64,000 bases of DNA from Hexactinellida sp. DTS-2022 (GCA_028753945.1 JAPNXP010000008.1:1736001-1800000); one strand, 5' to 3'. Counted from the stretch's first letter, positions 43,831 to 56,282 are shown. A program made the numbers and translations. Notes: a model not told the origin generated them from the sequence alone.

Positions 43831-46800
43831 AGCCGCACTCTCGTAATGATTATTTGAAAATTGTGAATGGCAGCTATTTTTTCAAATGTTTTCAATGATG
43901 AAGTACTAATTCCTTAAAATTATCATGACCATATTACAATCCTATCTCAATTGCTTGTTCGCCCTGATAATTCTCATAATTGCAAAACACAACAACTAGT
44001 CTTCTTTCGTATCCATATGCAATCACAATCTTTTGTGAGTATTCAAACAGCAACCTCTTATCCATCAAATCTGTGTTGATTACTGACGCTCTATCTCGTT
44101 CCCCCAATTTTCTATCCTGGTATAAATTATAATGCTGCTAATGGTTCTTGACTATTTTCCTCACAACTACATTGCTCATATGATATCATATGTTGTAACC
44201 GCATGGCATTTTTATTTTTATCCTTGAATTTGTATATTATTCTTTCTCCTGCCCTTCTTATCGTGGAATAGTTTGAATTTCATTCGTTATATATGTGTAT
44301 ATTCCTGTTTGTATCCACGTACCTGTCTCCCATTTTTGAATTGCTAGCTTGATATGACAATTTGTATTTTTTTCTTCCACAACCAGACTATTGATTGTAT
44401 GATTTCTCTCTGTTGAGAATCTTGCAAAATTATTACTGAGAAGTTTCATTGTTTGTATCAAGTTATCAACATATTTGTATTCCAAGTTCTGAATTGCTAC
44501 CTTCGAAATGGCACTCTTTTACATTGTTTTCTGAAAATGCAAATTAGTATTTTATATAATTGAGCTTTGCTTAGTACCTTGTAAAGTATTACCGAGAAGG
44601 ATCCTTGTCTATTGTCGGCTGTGCACTGTGCACTACCCAGCCTCATTAGTGCTTCCACTGACAGCATTCAGTAGTCACACACCTGACACTTTCTCATCCA
44701 TCATGACCGGTTGTTTGTGAGTTATTGCTTACTATGCACTCAGCTTTCAAAGCCTGCTTGCCCCATGGTTATTTCGGCTCAAATAAGTTGGAAATGCACT
44801 GAATACAAATTCATGCACTTTGGTGAGTTTGTTTTTCTAAGCTTCTCATAATAGACCTAGGGTAAGCATGCCTGGCTCTATTTTCTAACCTGTGTATGAT
44901 GCTACTATAGTATGAGCTTGGAGTACTTTCAACTCCACTAACTATTGATCAATTATACCATATAATGTACACTGCGCCCAGAGAAACAGATGCAGTTATA
45001 ATTATAGCTGCAGATAGCGAGATATATTTATTAATTGATTTTTACTCCTAGATTGCAACCTATAAATTCTAGCAAGAAGCTTGATCGCGGTTGCAATACA
45101 CTCATTATTCTACTGATATAGGTGGGCAGCACAACTCTAGAATTATAAGTAACAGTGCCAAACAAAGATATTTTGTCCCATACCATTACTCGTATTGCTA
45201 CCGACTATTAGTGATCTTTTCGTTTTTGGGGGCCTGAATGTTTTTGATGTTTTTGTGACCGAATTTTAGTTATGAGTTTTCGAGAATATGATATGTTGTT
45301 AGACTGTATACTTATATATATACTACATATGTACATATATATTCTAGTCGGTTGATAATCGTATTGAGGCTCATATTAGATACCAATGTTTACCCCTGAA
45401 GCAGTAACAAATTCTTTTTCCGGTTCTTGGTTGACACTCGCCATGTTTTTGGTTTTATTTTATCTGGCACACTATATCAATATTTATTGTGACTTGTAGT
45501 AATGATTTATACAATGTTTTACCAAGCTGTGTTTCTTCAGGTAGTGGGTCTTCTCAACTTCCGTAGCCTAGACAATGACAGTCTCTCATATCCAGAGCAC
45601 TTTTTGCATAGGTTAGTCTTATTGTAAATTAGTGTGCTGATGGTATATATAATATTACCGCTGCATTTCAATCTTCGCCGGACCTTCCTCCAATCAATTG
45701 TCTACTGGACTGAAATCCCAAACCATTTCATCTACAGAGAAATATAATACCTAAATATACCAGCTCTGGACTCCCACAGACAAACACTGACAGAATTCTT
45801 TGAAGTTGCATTCAGCTTCATAGAAGCTGCCAAAGAGAAATACGGTCGAGTATTTCTCGATCATCCAGCATGGTGATCGCATACCTTATGTGGTCCCGTC
45901 GATGGAGGTTCACAGAGTCAATCTTGTTCGTAAAACAACAGAGATCCTGCATCGACCCCAATATCGGATTCATCGGACAATTGATGGAACTGGATAAATA
46001 TTTATACAGAAACATAATTGTTAGTAAAATCATAATTGTTAGTTATAATTGTTAGTAAAAGAAACTCTGTCTCCTGGAACTTCGAGTATATACTCATGGC
46101 AATTAGCATAAGTGTATTAAGCTCCTATTAGTTGAGATAGACTGAACACGGAGGTAAGGCCCCCAGGCATCGCGGCATGTATTATGTACAAATTTTAACG
46201 TATGAGAGTATTCACACTGTTTAGCTATCTCCTGGACTGGACCTAGACACCCTCCTAGACACCCTGCTGCCAAAAGTGTTCCTATTGTTATTCAGAACGG
46301 GAGGAAGATTCATCCTGAAGTCTGTATTCAAGTTGTCGTTTTACTCTTTCACCCAACCTGGTTTTAGCGATCCCCAATGCGAAGTGTTTACACTCGTAGC
46401 TCGACACCCTCCCAATTACGATATGATCTAACACGATATGGTCTCAAACAGGGATTGACAGAACTTGTTGTATGCCTAGCCAGACCAAACACTGTTTATT
46501 AGCTATATATTATACTCATACGTCTGATCTGTTCATAACATATTTCTATGTGATAGCTATTAGTTTATTCCTCAATGTTAGTCTCAAATTACGTATGTTT
46601 TCAGATATTATTAGTGTGTAATGTTTCTGTAGTTTGTAATGGTTATAATTATGAACCTTCGTTTCGATTGTTATATTGGGAATATCGCTAGCCCCGATAG
46701 CAGCCTATTTTCACTAGATATTGTGAAGTTTTATATCGATTGCTTGTACCTATAATCAAATTATCCTGGGAACTACCGACTACACGTTGCTGATTGTTCA

Positions 46801-47860
46801 TCTTGTACAATGGATGTGCTGCCATACACTACTCATTCTAGTCAGATAGTATAGTTGTAATAGTAATCATCCGTTTTTAATCGGCTGTAATTACGATGAC
46901 AGTACTAGTTTGGTTTTGAATGAGGTTATAATTAATTATGTATGTACATTCCCCCGAGTATACGGGATTAGATATGTGATCAATGTTAGATCTGACCTGA
47001 CCAGTCCTGACCACAAGGTGTGCCACTGTTTCCAGAAGTTTGACTTGAGCCATTGCCACCTGCAGGTGGCAATACCGTCAGGTACCTGACGGTATTATAT
47101 ACAGAGCCTAGCTGTGTCTGATTCGAAGTAAGCACCTTGATTATGGAGTGGCTCTGTCTGATAGTCCATGCATAGTATTGTGTCTTTCAACGGTAGAGCA
47201 TGAGCCGTAACACATCTAACGTTACTCATCCACCTGGACACATCTATTGGATGGTTTTCAATTTATTTTCTTGTTCATTTAGTTGATCTGTGCTATCTCG
47301 CCCGCTCTCATATACTTTTATACCATGTATTATGGAGAGGTTCGCCCTTTATTATCTTGTGGTTGTAGACTACGCGATTACGCTGTCTGTTTCCCGTGTT
47401 AGTTAGATTCAATTGTTGTTCGTAGACACATATTGTGTATTTACAAACTGAAACTTTTCTCTAATTCATTTCGTACGTCTCTTAGCCTACTCCAATTGAT
47501 TCCTTGGTACTGAATGTAAACTCAGGGACTTAGCTAAGTCAGTGTTAATCAGATGCTCAGGATACACCTGTGGCAAGCATCTTTGTCAATTTTAGTCATT
47601 TATCTGAGCTCTGTATACGTATCCACGTTAGCCCCTAATCCTTTCCCTCCTCCCCTTCACTTGTTCTCGTAAAATTTATTGATTAGAGACTGTTTCATTT
47701 TGTATTTATTCTTGTGTTTTCATAGCACTTACAACTATCTGTACAATTATAATCAGTTCATGCATACTGTACTACATAATCATTTGTGTGTAACGACTGA
47801 ATCTAATCACCCCAATGCGTCAGCAGCTGGTGACCTTCCATACTTGCTAGTTACAAGGCA
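43831..47860. other. Further duplicated piggyBac-flank segments
   Basis: No gene is recognised. 44640-44890 and 47190-47610 both resemble 40260-40500 (CTTTCTCATCCA.., GGTGAGTT, CTGAATACAAATT). 45520-47860 resembles 37180-40800. At least three partial copies of the same non-coding segment, all in one orientation, therefore lie side by side. A hairpin GCAGGTGGCAATACCGTCAG / CTGACGGTATT is at 47060-47095. Confidence 0.6.
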
Positions 47861-47863
47861 TCC

Positions 47864-48235
47864 TCAATCCTCAGGGGAATCAGGATCACTTTCGCTTGAG
47901 ATTACTTCAGCGTACTTGGTAGAAGTTTGGCTTGGTGGCGGCATTGTGACCTGTCCCTCTTCAGATTCCATCATGTCCTTGGTGTGATGCTTCAACAGAT
48001 CAAGCAGATGCTGTCTGCCACATTCATAACAGTAGTGTTGTTCACAGATGATGCAAGCTGTACGCAGTGGCTTCTTGCAAATAAGACACCTCCTGACTCC
48101 TTTACCTTCCAACTCTGGTATATTTTTCGTCGGCTGAATGTGGTGCTGTACGATTTCGGTTAAGGATTGGATTGGTAACACAGGATTTGACAACTGGACG
48201 GATGATGTCATTTTTCGTGAGGTGTAATTACCACA
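47864..48235 (-). pseudogene. piggyBac-like transposase C-terminus, second copy
   Basis: It matches the last 110 residues of the copy at 40806-43474: MTSSVQL, HIQPTKNIPELEGKGVRRCL, ICEQHYCYECGRQHLLDLL and a PDSPED tail. Everything N-terminal to MTSS is gone. The DNA jumps from TAATTACCACAGAGG straight into the terminal 120-bp-type repeat, indicating a large internal deletion. Confidence 0.88.
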
Positions 48236-48239
48236 GAGG

Positions 48240-48475
48240 GACTAACTGGTTCCTGACGCTTCGCCCTGTCTTACACCTAATCACGGGAGCCCAATGACAG
48301 TATTCCGTGCGTATAACTCGACTCGCTTACTCCTCTACCGTAACCCAGTCGTTAGTTCTCAAATAACATGCTCCTGTCCCTTCTAATTCGCTTACAATCA
48401 CGGGAGCCAATCACAGTATTCCATTCGTATAACTCGACTCTGTTGCTCCTATAACGTTCCTAGCGGTTAGTTCTC
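48240..48475 (+). repeat. Diverged copies of the 120-bp repeat
   Basis: GTTCCTGACGCTT, GGGAGCCCAATGACAGTATT and CGTATAACTCGACTC recur with about a 121-bp spacing, in the same orientation as 36421-36718. The following 48480-49560 is A+T-rich without recognisable features. Confidence 0.75.
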
Positions 48476-50160
48476 AACTTAGTACAAACATTATCTTTGA
48501 ATGCTTCGTTCTAAAGATTATAAATTTATTCCAGTTATTGACACTAAAACGTGTATTGTGCAATACTGTGTACTGTATGCGAATGAAACCAACGATATTT
48601 TGCCGTTGATCGATAAAAAATACCGAAAACTAATGCTATATAAAATTTCGCTGAGGCCAAGCGTTTTCATAGTTTGGAATATTATCGGAATAAACTAAAT
48701 AGAATAAATATAGGCTTAGAAGTTTAGAAAGCTCATATAAGACTTGTATAATGCCAGACAGTAAAATGGGGAAGCATTGTATATTTGTATGTGTTCTAAA
48801 AATATCGATGTTTCAGTCAGATTGTAACTATTTTGGGAATGGAATGATTTTAGACTCTATTCATGCATGTCATATAAATAGATTAGAGGCCCTTATAATA
48901 GCAATGAAGTTCCAAATTAGTAATGTATACTTGAGAGTAGATACATACCAATAAACCATTATATAATACGTAGCTTTGATATCTCTGAATATTAGAGATA
49001 ACTAATAAGGTATAAAGCAATTTACTATAGTTTTTATAAAATATAGAATATAATAATACAAATATAAACCAATTTAAAATAGTTTTGAGGGAATAATATT
49101 CGTATAATGGTAATATGAGATAAAACCAATGAACGTAGAAAAATGAATATCAAGTGAGTTGTACCAAGGACAATATAGATCAAGGAAAATGTACCATGGA
49201 TATGAGGATTTGTAAGGTCAATTGTATTTTGGTAGTAAATATGGATAGTTCTATTACCTTGAATATCTATTTATATAATTATCCAAAGTCACCTAGAAAT
49301 ATATTGAATCAAAGATAGGAACTTGTTACCAAACTGACATTTTATCGAGAAGATTCATGAATTATTTGTTAAGTTATGAGTAAAAAGTGTAGAATTATGA
49401 GAAAGGTTTTGACAGGGAAATGATACTCAAAAACTGCTGAAAAAAAGTGTAGTAGAAGGACAACATTTATCAATTATATAACGAAAAAAGATAAGAAAAA
49501 GCTTTAAAATTGAGATGGATAAAATATTTTGAAATTTCACACTATTCTTTCAGGCAGTATTCGGTTAACTCTAATAGTGGGGCAGCATAACAGCCATATT
49601 GGAGTGAATTGTTCAATTTTTGATACAAGCATGAAAATTGGCACAGACATGAATAAATATATTATAAAAAGATATGGATATGGAGGCATCACGAAATTTT
49701 AATATTTTCAAGATGGCGGCCAAAAATTGTCGTAAAGTGTCGGACAAAGGCCCGCTCTCGCGATTACTTGTTAAATGACCTCGTAGAGTGTTTATATCGC
49801 ATAGTTATTCTCAAATGACTGTGCGATGAAGAAATAGGGGTCACTCGATAGGGTAGAAACAATATTTGAGAATGGAATGTGTCACATTCCAGCGTTGTCA
49901 AGGATTGTCCTCCCTCCCAAACATGATCATGTGACCCCTATAATGACTGGAAATCTTATGCTGATTACGAATATCAGCATTAAACATTGATTAAACTTCA
50001 ATTGACATAGTTCATTTGATTTTGTATACAAATATGTACTACAATATAACTCGGTTAGTACGTACTTCGGCTTAGTAGGTACTAATTTTTTTAACCAATT
50101 AGTAAATTTATATGTATCTCAATATCATGTAAAGTCAGTTAGTCCTGCATAAATCAAATA

Positions 50161-50400
50161 CCGTATTTCCCCGAATAAGCGCCGGGTCAATAAAAATGAC
50201 ATTGGAATGATAAAATTTATACACATTAGTTGATCACTGTAATGTATTTCCATTTATTTTGACAACTTCGGTAGGTATACTATTGGTGGAAACCATTAGA
50301 ACCGACATAAATATTATATTCTGGATTTTTCACAAAAATTTCAGCTTAATTTTGGACCACGAAAACAATAAGCGCCGGGCGCTTATTCACGGAAATACGG
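50161..50400. mobile_element. TA-flanked MITE (CCGTATTTCCCCGAATAAGC)
   Basis: This is a 240-bp element with inverted ends CCGTATTTCCCCGAATAAGC and GCGCTTATTCACGGAAATACGG bordered by TA. It is the uninterrupted relative of 24423-25368 and so defines the insertion site of the nested element there. Confidence 0.88.
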
Positions 50401-50898
50401 TAATCACTTTTCGTGTCTTCTATTTCGGCTATTTTGCACTAGTCTATTTGCACGTTCATGATAACAAATTGGTATCAACCGGTGTTATTCGAATTGAAGA
50501 TTCTTTGAAGCGTCCAAAAATTGTGTTCCATAGTAAGCCGGAAATTCTCATTATCCGTGTTCGTACTAATGAGGTTATATTGTATATTTCAATTTTCGAA
50601 TTTAATTAGGATTTATTTAGTTTAAGCGCTCAAAAATATTTTAGGCGAGAACATTCAGGGTCTAAGTATTTTAAGAAACTATTGATGAATCTATATTATT
50701 AAAACTCGACTGTTGTTTGTTTGTGTGGTGTGACCACTGTGTGTATGTGTTTGTCCAGGTTGCATTAAAGTGATGGGGGAATGGGAATAGAACCTCATTT
50801 ATATACGAGATAGAAACTAACTTTCAAATGTTATAATAGGTAAACAAGTACGTATGCTGATTTCAAATTTCGCATTTTGTAATTTTAATATGAATATT

Positions 50899-51906
50899 CA
50901 AAGATGGGCACTAATCCGTTAATCCGTTAATCGTTAATTAACGGAAGTTAAATTTTTCGTTAACGATTAACTTTTTAGTTAACTTTGAAATCGTTAACGG
51001 ACTTAATTAACTTCCGTTACATTCACAAGTCCGTTAATAGTCCGTTAACGCAATTATGAATTCTTGATAGTTTCTATTACAATAACCGAACAAATGTTTT
51101 TGAACAACAGGTATTTTATCCCACACACAATATTCTTCTTGTAGCGTATTATCGGCTGTTTAACCTACTTTGGAAGACTTTAGATATCTTGCTATAGTTA
51201 TAAACTTCATAAACTTGCGATTTTAAGTCATTTTTTCCAATATTCATGAATACGTGTCCCTGCCACGTGCCACTTGTAGTCAAGTGGAACAAATGGGAAT
51301 GCGACTGATTTCAGTGGAAAATAATCGAAATGGTTAGAAAATAAACACCTATAGTAATTCGACCATGTGGTATTCAAATCTTAAATCCGAATTTGTATAT
51401 TCTAATTCTCTCATTTCAACTTATCGTTTTATGTAAACATCAATGTTGAAGCATCTACAAATGTTATTATCGTGCTAGAAGCGTGAATGTATGAATAAAA
51501 ATCATTATTGTTTAAATCCTTTTGACCGTTTAGTGTATTTTTAGATTTTCAATAGTGACACTTATGTGAATTTTAATCTTATATCTATATTAGTCAACAT
51601 CCCTTAAACAACTTATTTCCCTTATTATTCGCTGATTATACGATATAAAGGTTGTGCTAGCATATATCTTAGCTTGATGACCCAACAAAGGAACATTTTA
51701 TAGTTAGAGCACTTTTTGAGATGTCTTATAGTAAAAAAACTGATTTTGTTGTTGTTTGTATAATATAAATTAACTGTAACGGATTAACGTTAACTTCCGT
51801 TACATTTTTAACGTATCACCTGATTAACTGTTAACGAAGTTAACTTTTTGGTTAACGGATTAACGATTAACGAAGTTAACTTTTTGATTAACTGTGCCCA
51901 CCTTTG
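50899..51906. mobile_element. hAT MITE with GTTAAC-rich ends
   Basis: The ends are CAAAGATGGGCACTAATCC and the inverse ending GTGCCCACCTTTG. A perfect 8-bp duplication TGAATATT lies at 50891-50898 and 51907-51914. About 130 bp at each end consists of CGTTAACG and TTAACTTCCGTTA words. The middle (about 51100-51560) is a copy of repeat R1, also seen around P2. Confidence 0.9.
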
Positions 51907-52340
51907 TGAATATTATTGTTGTTGTTTACAAAAAGGTAACTACTTAAAGAAAATTCAAAATCACCCTATAATTTTGCTTCACGGGTATTATAGCTAAACA
52001 AGTTAAAAGTATGGAAATGGGAGGAATTGATGTTTACTAACTCTATCATCAATGGTTTAGTGAGGAGTAAGGCCGCATAGCGGCAGTTAACTTGAGGTGC
52101 GTAGTACAGATCCGTCGAAAAGCCTCCAATTTAACTCCTATTTAATAACTAACGACTTACAAGAGTTTATAACTGCAACTATTAATAATCGATGATCACT
52201 GGGTAACTCGAATGGCAGGGTCGTATCGAGCCATTCACCTGGAGGAGCCATTCACCAGCCATTCACCTCAATCGGCGCAGACTTTTACAATATTTTTTCT
52301 TATAGTAGAAGATCCACTATTTTCAGGAAATAGAATGCAC

Positions 52341-52493
52341 CAGGGTTTTTAAGGCCGATCTTGGTGTAAATTTTGCAACAAAATGTTTTGGAGTTACACC
52401 ACGATTCGGGTCGGCAGCGGACGCTGCAGTGTTGAGTTACACCACGGCCGCTGCTGAGCTACACCAAGGTCTCAACCTTTTAAAAAAACCCTG
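52341..52493. mobile_element. Small hAT-like MITE (CAGGGTTTTTAAGG)
   Basis: The left end is CAGGGTTTTTAAGGCC and the right is an inverse ending CCTTTTAAAAAAACCCTG. GAGTTACACCACG is repeated inside. Flanks GAATGCAC and CAATACAC are a 6/8 duplication. It is the sister of 32928-33077. Confidence 0.82.
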
Positions 52494-52558
52494 CAATACA
52501 CAGTATTGATTTATTTTAAAACATGGATAATATCTTTACATGCATGCCTATCTATATA

Positions 52559-52736
52559 CAGTAGAACCTCGTTAATACGAGCACCAACGACGATAAAATT
52601 TTGTTAGCTTTATTCAGAGTTCATATTAACCGGAGTAAAACCCATTGTAGCTTGTAGGGACTTGATTCTGTGGAACTGTTTGTCGTCTTATCCGCGAAAT
52701 GGTATTAACCGTGTTCGTACTAACGAGATTCTACTG
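52559..52736. mobile_element. Pogo-type MITE (CAGTAGAACCTCGTTAATAC)
   Basis: The left end is CAGTAGAACCTCGTTAATAC and the right is the inverse of CAGTAGAATCTCGTTAGTAC, with TA on both sides. Diverged sequence of the same kind lies at 50440-50600 and near 52800-52920. Confidence 0.85.
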
Positions 52737-53891
52737 TAATATGGAAATATCCGTTAAATATAAGATAGGTATTGGTGTCGAATCTGTCGATCAAACGCAG
52801 TCGACTCCGCTTTATAGAGCCACCAGTTAATAGATTTCTCCGCTAAATCGAGTAAAGGTTTCACAGGATTTTAGGACGGAATGACACTTTGGCCTAAAAT
52901 AGAACTCGGTTAGCATGTAACCCCTCGGGAGATAAAATTTGTGCATATTATCCAAGTGTACGTACTAACTGACTTTACATGATATTGAGATACATATAAA
53001 TTTACTAATTGGTTAAAAAAATTAGTACCTACTAAGCCGAAGTACGTACTAACCGAGTTATATTGTAGTACATATATGTATACAAAATCAAATGAACTAT
53101 GTCAATTGAAGTTTAATCAATGTTTAATGCTGATATTCGTAATCAGCATAAGATTTCCAGTCATTATAGGGGTCACATGATCATGTTTGGGAGGGAGGAC
53201 AATCCTTGACAACGCTGGAATGTGACACATTCCATTCTCAAATATTGTTTCTCCCTATCGAGTGACCCCTCTTTCTTCATCGCACAGTCATTTGAGAATA
53301 ACTATGAGCATATAAACACTATACGAGGTCATTTAACAAGTAATCGCGAGAGTGGGCCTTTGTCCGACACTTTCCGACAATCTTTGGCCGCCCGCCATCT
53401 TGAAAATATTAAAATTTCGTGATGCCTCCATATCCATATCTTTTTATAATATATTTATCAAGGTCTGTGCCAATTTTCATGCTTGCATCAAAAATTGAAC
53501 AATTTTATTGCTATGCTGCCCCACTCTAACTGTATGTTGCTAATTCTGAGTTATATTCTCCATTGCTTAAGTGTAATTCAATTGTTCATTACGAGTTAGT
53601 TACGTAACCATTTCACCCTTTAATAACACACTGGAAAATCCACACCATTCTCACTGATGACAGTAAATCCAGATTAGAGTTAATTGTCCAGATATTTCCT
53701 TTTTTTAAAAATTCAGATAGCCATTAGGTTTATGGTATAATATCGACACTAAAACTAAAAATTAGTAAAAAAACTTTATTGATGTCTATTTATACGAATT
53801 GTTTAATTAATTAATAATACGGGATCTAGTGATAGATCTGATAAGTATAAATGGCATATCTGTACTCGATTTCTCATTAATTATTCGAAAT

Positions 53892-55307
53892 ATGGCAACT
53901 CCTTTATTAGCAGAATCTATCCGAAGCAAGAGAGGGAAGGATAAACTTGTTATCCTAGGATTCATCTATACCCTAAATAAATCAAATAATGGACTAAACC
54001 ACTGGGTATGTGAAAATCGCGGGCACTGCAAAGCGCGAATAAGCACCAACATTGACTTATCAATTGTGAAACCAAGGGAATTCAACGAAATCCTTGATAG
54101 CCACACCCATGGACCGGATATTTCACGCATTGAAATGCTCAAGGGCTATAATTTAATGAAAGAACGTGCTAGCCACAATTCAGATGAAAGTACAAGGGCT
54201 ATTTTTGCTTCCGGAGTTGAAACTATGTCAGATACAAGTCTAACCAAACTTCCGAAAACAGAATCAATTAAGAGAATGATTCGTGTACATAAAAACGGTT
54301 CTGAAAGAATTATTAACCCAGCAACGGCGTCAGAAATACACATTCTAGAAAGATATCGAGTAACTCCAAAGGGCGAATCATTCCTACTCTTCGATTCTGG
54401 TGTAGGAGATAATAGTAGAATTATCATCTTCGCTACACCAAAAATGTTTTCAATATTAAGAGATTCTCAAAGATGGTACGCTGATGGAACGTTTAAAGTT
54501 GTACCCCAACAATTTTATCAGCTCTACACCATCCACGCTGAAAAAGGTGGCTATATATTTCCTTGTATTTATATACTAACTGTCAACAAAAATGGAACCA
54601 CTTATGACAGAATATTCAGAAAGCTTTTAGAAATAGAACCTGCCTTAAACCCTTCTCACATCATGGTAGATTTTGAGAAAGCGTCAATCAATGCACTAGA
54701 AGAACATTTTCTGGCTGTCGTGTCTGGATGCTTCTTCCACTTCTCTCAAAATATTTTTAGGAAGATCCAATCAAAGGGATTGACAAATCAATACATGGAA
54801 GATTCTGAATTTGCTGTAACCATGAGAATGCTCCCAAGTCTGGCATTTGTCCCAGAATACGATGTATCTGACTGTTTCTTAATACTCATGGCGGATTTCC
54901 CCCAATGTGCGTTGGAAATTGGTGAATATTTCGAAGAAACCTACATTGGAAAGAGATTGCCAGACCAAACCAGAAGAATACCTCCATTCCCCATTAGGAT
55001 GTGGAATATGTATTATCACGTAATAAACAAAACAGCTCGAACCAATAACGCTGTTGAGGGATGGCATAACGCTTTTCAATCAAGCATTTCATGTTCTCAT
55101 CCCAGTTTTCCGAAATTCGTTAAACTTTTACAACGAGAGCAAGGGATACAAGATGTGAAATACGCTAAATGGGAAGGAGGAAATTTTCCTCAACCTTCGA
55201 AATTAAGTATTGAGCGTGAGGGAAGGCTATACAATTTGGTCTCAGATTATTCTAATCGTGACCTTCTTACATATTTAAGAGGTATAGCACATAATTTTAC
55301 TTTCTAA
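53892..55307 (+). CDS. FLYWCH-MULE transposase
   Basis: This is a predicted Mutator-like (MULE) DDE transposase with an N-terminal FLYWCH zinc finger. The first ATG in the frame is at 53892 (MATPLLAES, 471 aa); the frame is open from 53829. FLYWCH: VILGFIYTLN, W..C (VCENRGHC) and the H-x-H pair SHTHGPD. The MULE core has YADGTFKVVP with its Asp, HIMVDFEKASINAL with the second Asp, a GCFFHFSQNIF Cys-His element and ARTNNAVEGWHNAFQ with the Glu. All three acidic residues are present, with no stops. Terminal repeats could not be assigned, though a fold-back arm ends 350 bp upstream. It is possibly active or recently so. Confidence 0.9.
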   Translation: MATPLLAESIRSKRGKDKLVILGFIYTLNKSNNGLNHWVCENRGHCKARISTNIDLSIVKPREFNEILDSHTHGPDISRIEMLKGYNLMKERASHNSDESTRAIFASGVETMSDTSLTKLPKTESIKRMIRVHKNGSERIINPATASEIHILERYRVTPKGESFLLFDSGVGDNSRIIIFATPKMFSILRDSQRWYADGTFKVVPQQFYQLYTIHAEKGGYIFPCIYILTVNKNGTTYDRIFRKLLEIEPALNPSHIMVDFEKASINALEEHFLAVVSGCFFHFSQNIFRKIQSKGLTNQYMEDSEFAVTMRMLPSLAFVPEYDVSDCFLILMADFPQCALEIGEYFEETYIGKRLPDQTRRIPPFPIRMWNMYYHVINKTARTNNAVEGWHNAFQSSISCSHPSFPKFVKLLQREQGIQDVKYAKWEGGNFPQPSKLSIEREGRLYNLVSDYSNRDLLTYLRGIAHNFTF

Positions 55308-55453
55308 TATATATTTCAACTTTATTTTACATTTATTTCAACTACTATATTTTCATTTTTATTTATTGGATATATAATTAAACAGTACTCTTCTAATTGT
55401 TTTAACTTTACATGTATTTATAACATTACACATCGTTATTACACTTAATACAG

Positions 55454-55550
55454 TTGGGGGACGAAACATCCGGCGACGAAACTTCCGGCGACGAAACATC
55501 CAGGCGACGAAAAATCCGCGACGAAAATTCCGGCGACGAAACATCCGCCA
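55454..55550. repeat. 15-bp minisatellite (GGCGACGAAACATCC)
   Basis: Six imperfect units of GGCGACGAAACATCC occur downstream of the MULE gene. No function is visible. It may be the end of a mobile element. Confidence 0.85.
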
Positions 55551-55682
55551 TTCCTCAAAAGAAACCATCTTTTAAGTGGAGCATTTCTACGCTAACAGAT
55601 AAAACGTTCCTACTGATGATCCATAAAACTCAAATTTTGGATTTTTTTTTCTATGCTCGGTTCAGGAACATGAGAAATTTAT

Positions 55683-56180
55683 TAGGGCTGAAACCATAGA
55701 TGCATTATACGATTATACGTTATACTTTCGGGGAGCGTATAATGGACCATATATAGTTTAAAATCGTTTTACGTTATACGTTGTATGATGATTATACGTT
55801 ACGTATGATGGCATTATACGTTCACCTATCGTATAATGGTACCATATATACGTTATACGTTACGTATAATGCAACTATGGCTGAAACGAATATACCGAAT
55901 ATTCGTTCGAAATGATTGAACGAATATTCGACTTTTGTATAGCTTAGAGATATCGTAATATAAATTCCCACTTAAACTGGCTGATTATTAGTTAACTTAT
56001 GTATAATACACTTTGTAACTATTATTATACCATTGTAACATTATCAAAAACTTATTTTTCAATGTATTTTGTCTCTAGAAATTGATTTAATGCTTAGCCA
56101 TCCAAACGAACGAATATTCGAATATTCGTTCGTTTAGAAAAAGGTTCGTTCTTTGCAATTGAATATTCATTTCAGCCCTA
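55683..56180. mobile_element. TAGGGCTGAAAC MITE, third copy
   Basis: The left end is TAGGGCTGAAAC (interrupted at once by 55695-55879, then continuing GAATATACCGAATATTCG) and the right end ATTTCAGCCCTA. AATTTAT is repeated on both flanks. In reverse orientation it aligns with the outer parts of 24477-25169 and lacks that copy's ATTTGATTTG insertion. Confidence 0.82.
55695..55879. mobile_element. CATAG-ended MITE of TATACG words
   Basis: The ends are CATAGATGCATTATACG and the inverse ending CGTATAATGCAACTATG. A perfect 8-bp duplication GCTGAAAC lies at 55687-55694 and 55880-55887. The interior is nearly all TTATACGTTATACGT. It is nested within the previous MITE. Confidence 0.88.
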
Positions 56181-56282
56181 AATTTATTATTTTACAGATA
56201 TCAATGTTTTTCCCACTCATTAGTTGAATTGACTTACCAGCCAAAAGTATTTGTACAATACTGGTTTTAATGCACTCACAAT

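Larger units (their letters stand above)
49565..53535. mobile_element. Large fold-back element with about 570-bp arms
   Basis: The left arm 49565-50140 and right arm 52960-53535 are inverted copies starting at AGTGGGGCAGCATA and running through GGATATGGAGGCATCACGAA, GAATGTGTCACATTCC and TTGGGAGGGAGGACAATCC to TAACTGACTTTACATG. About 2.8 kb between them holds MITEs (50161-50400, 50899-51906, 52341-52493, 52559-52736). Arm length suits a MULE or fold-back element. No clean target duplication was found, and the FLYWCH-MULE gene at 53892 lies just outside the right arm. Confidence 0.8.

Noticed and set aside
36421..48475. Direct repeats at both edges interpreted as LTRs of a retrotransposon.
   Set aside because: They are multi-unit tandem repeats, there is no reverse transcriptase between them, and the only coding sequence is piggyBac-like.
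53535..55460. Assigning the 570-bp fold-back arms as the TIRs of the FLYWCH-MULE gene.
   Set aside because: The gene lies outside both arms, and no third arm is visible downstream of it.
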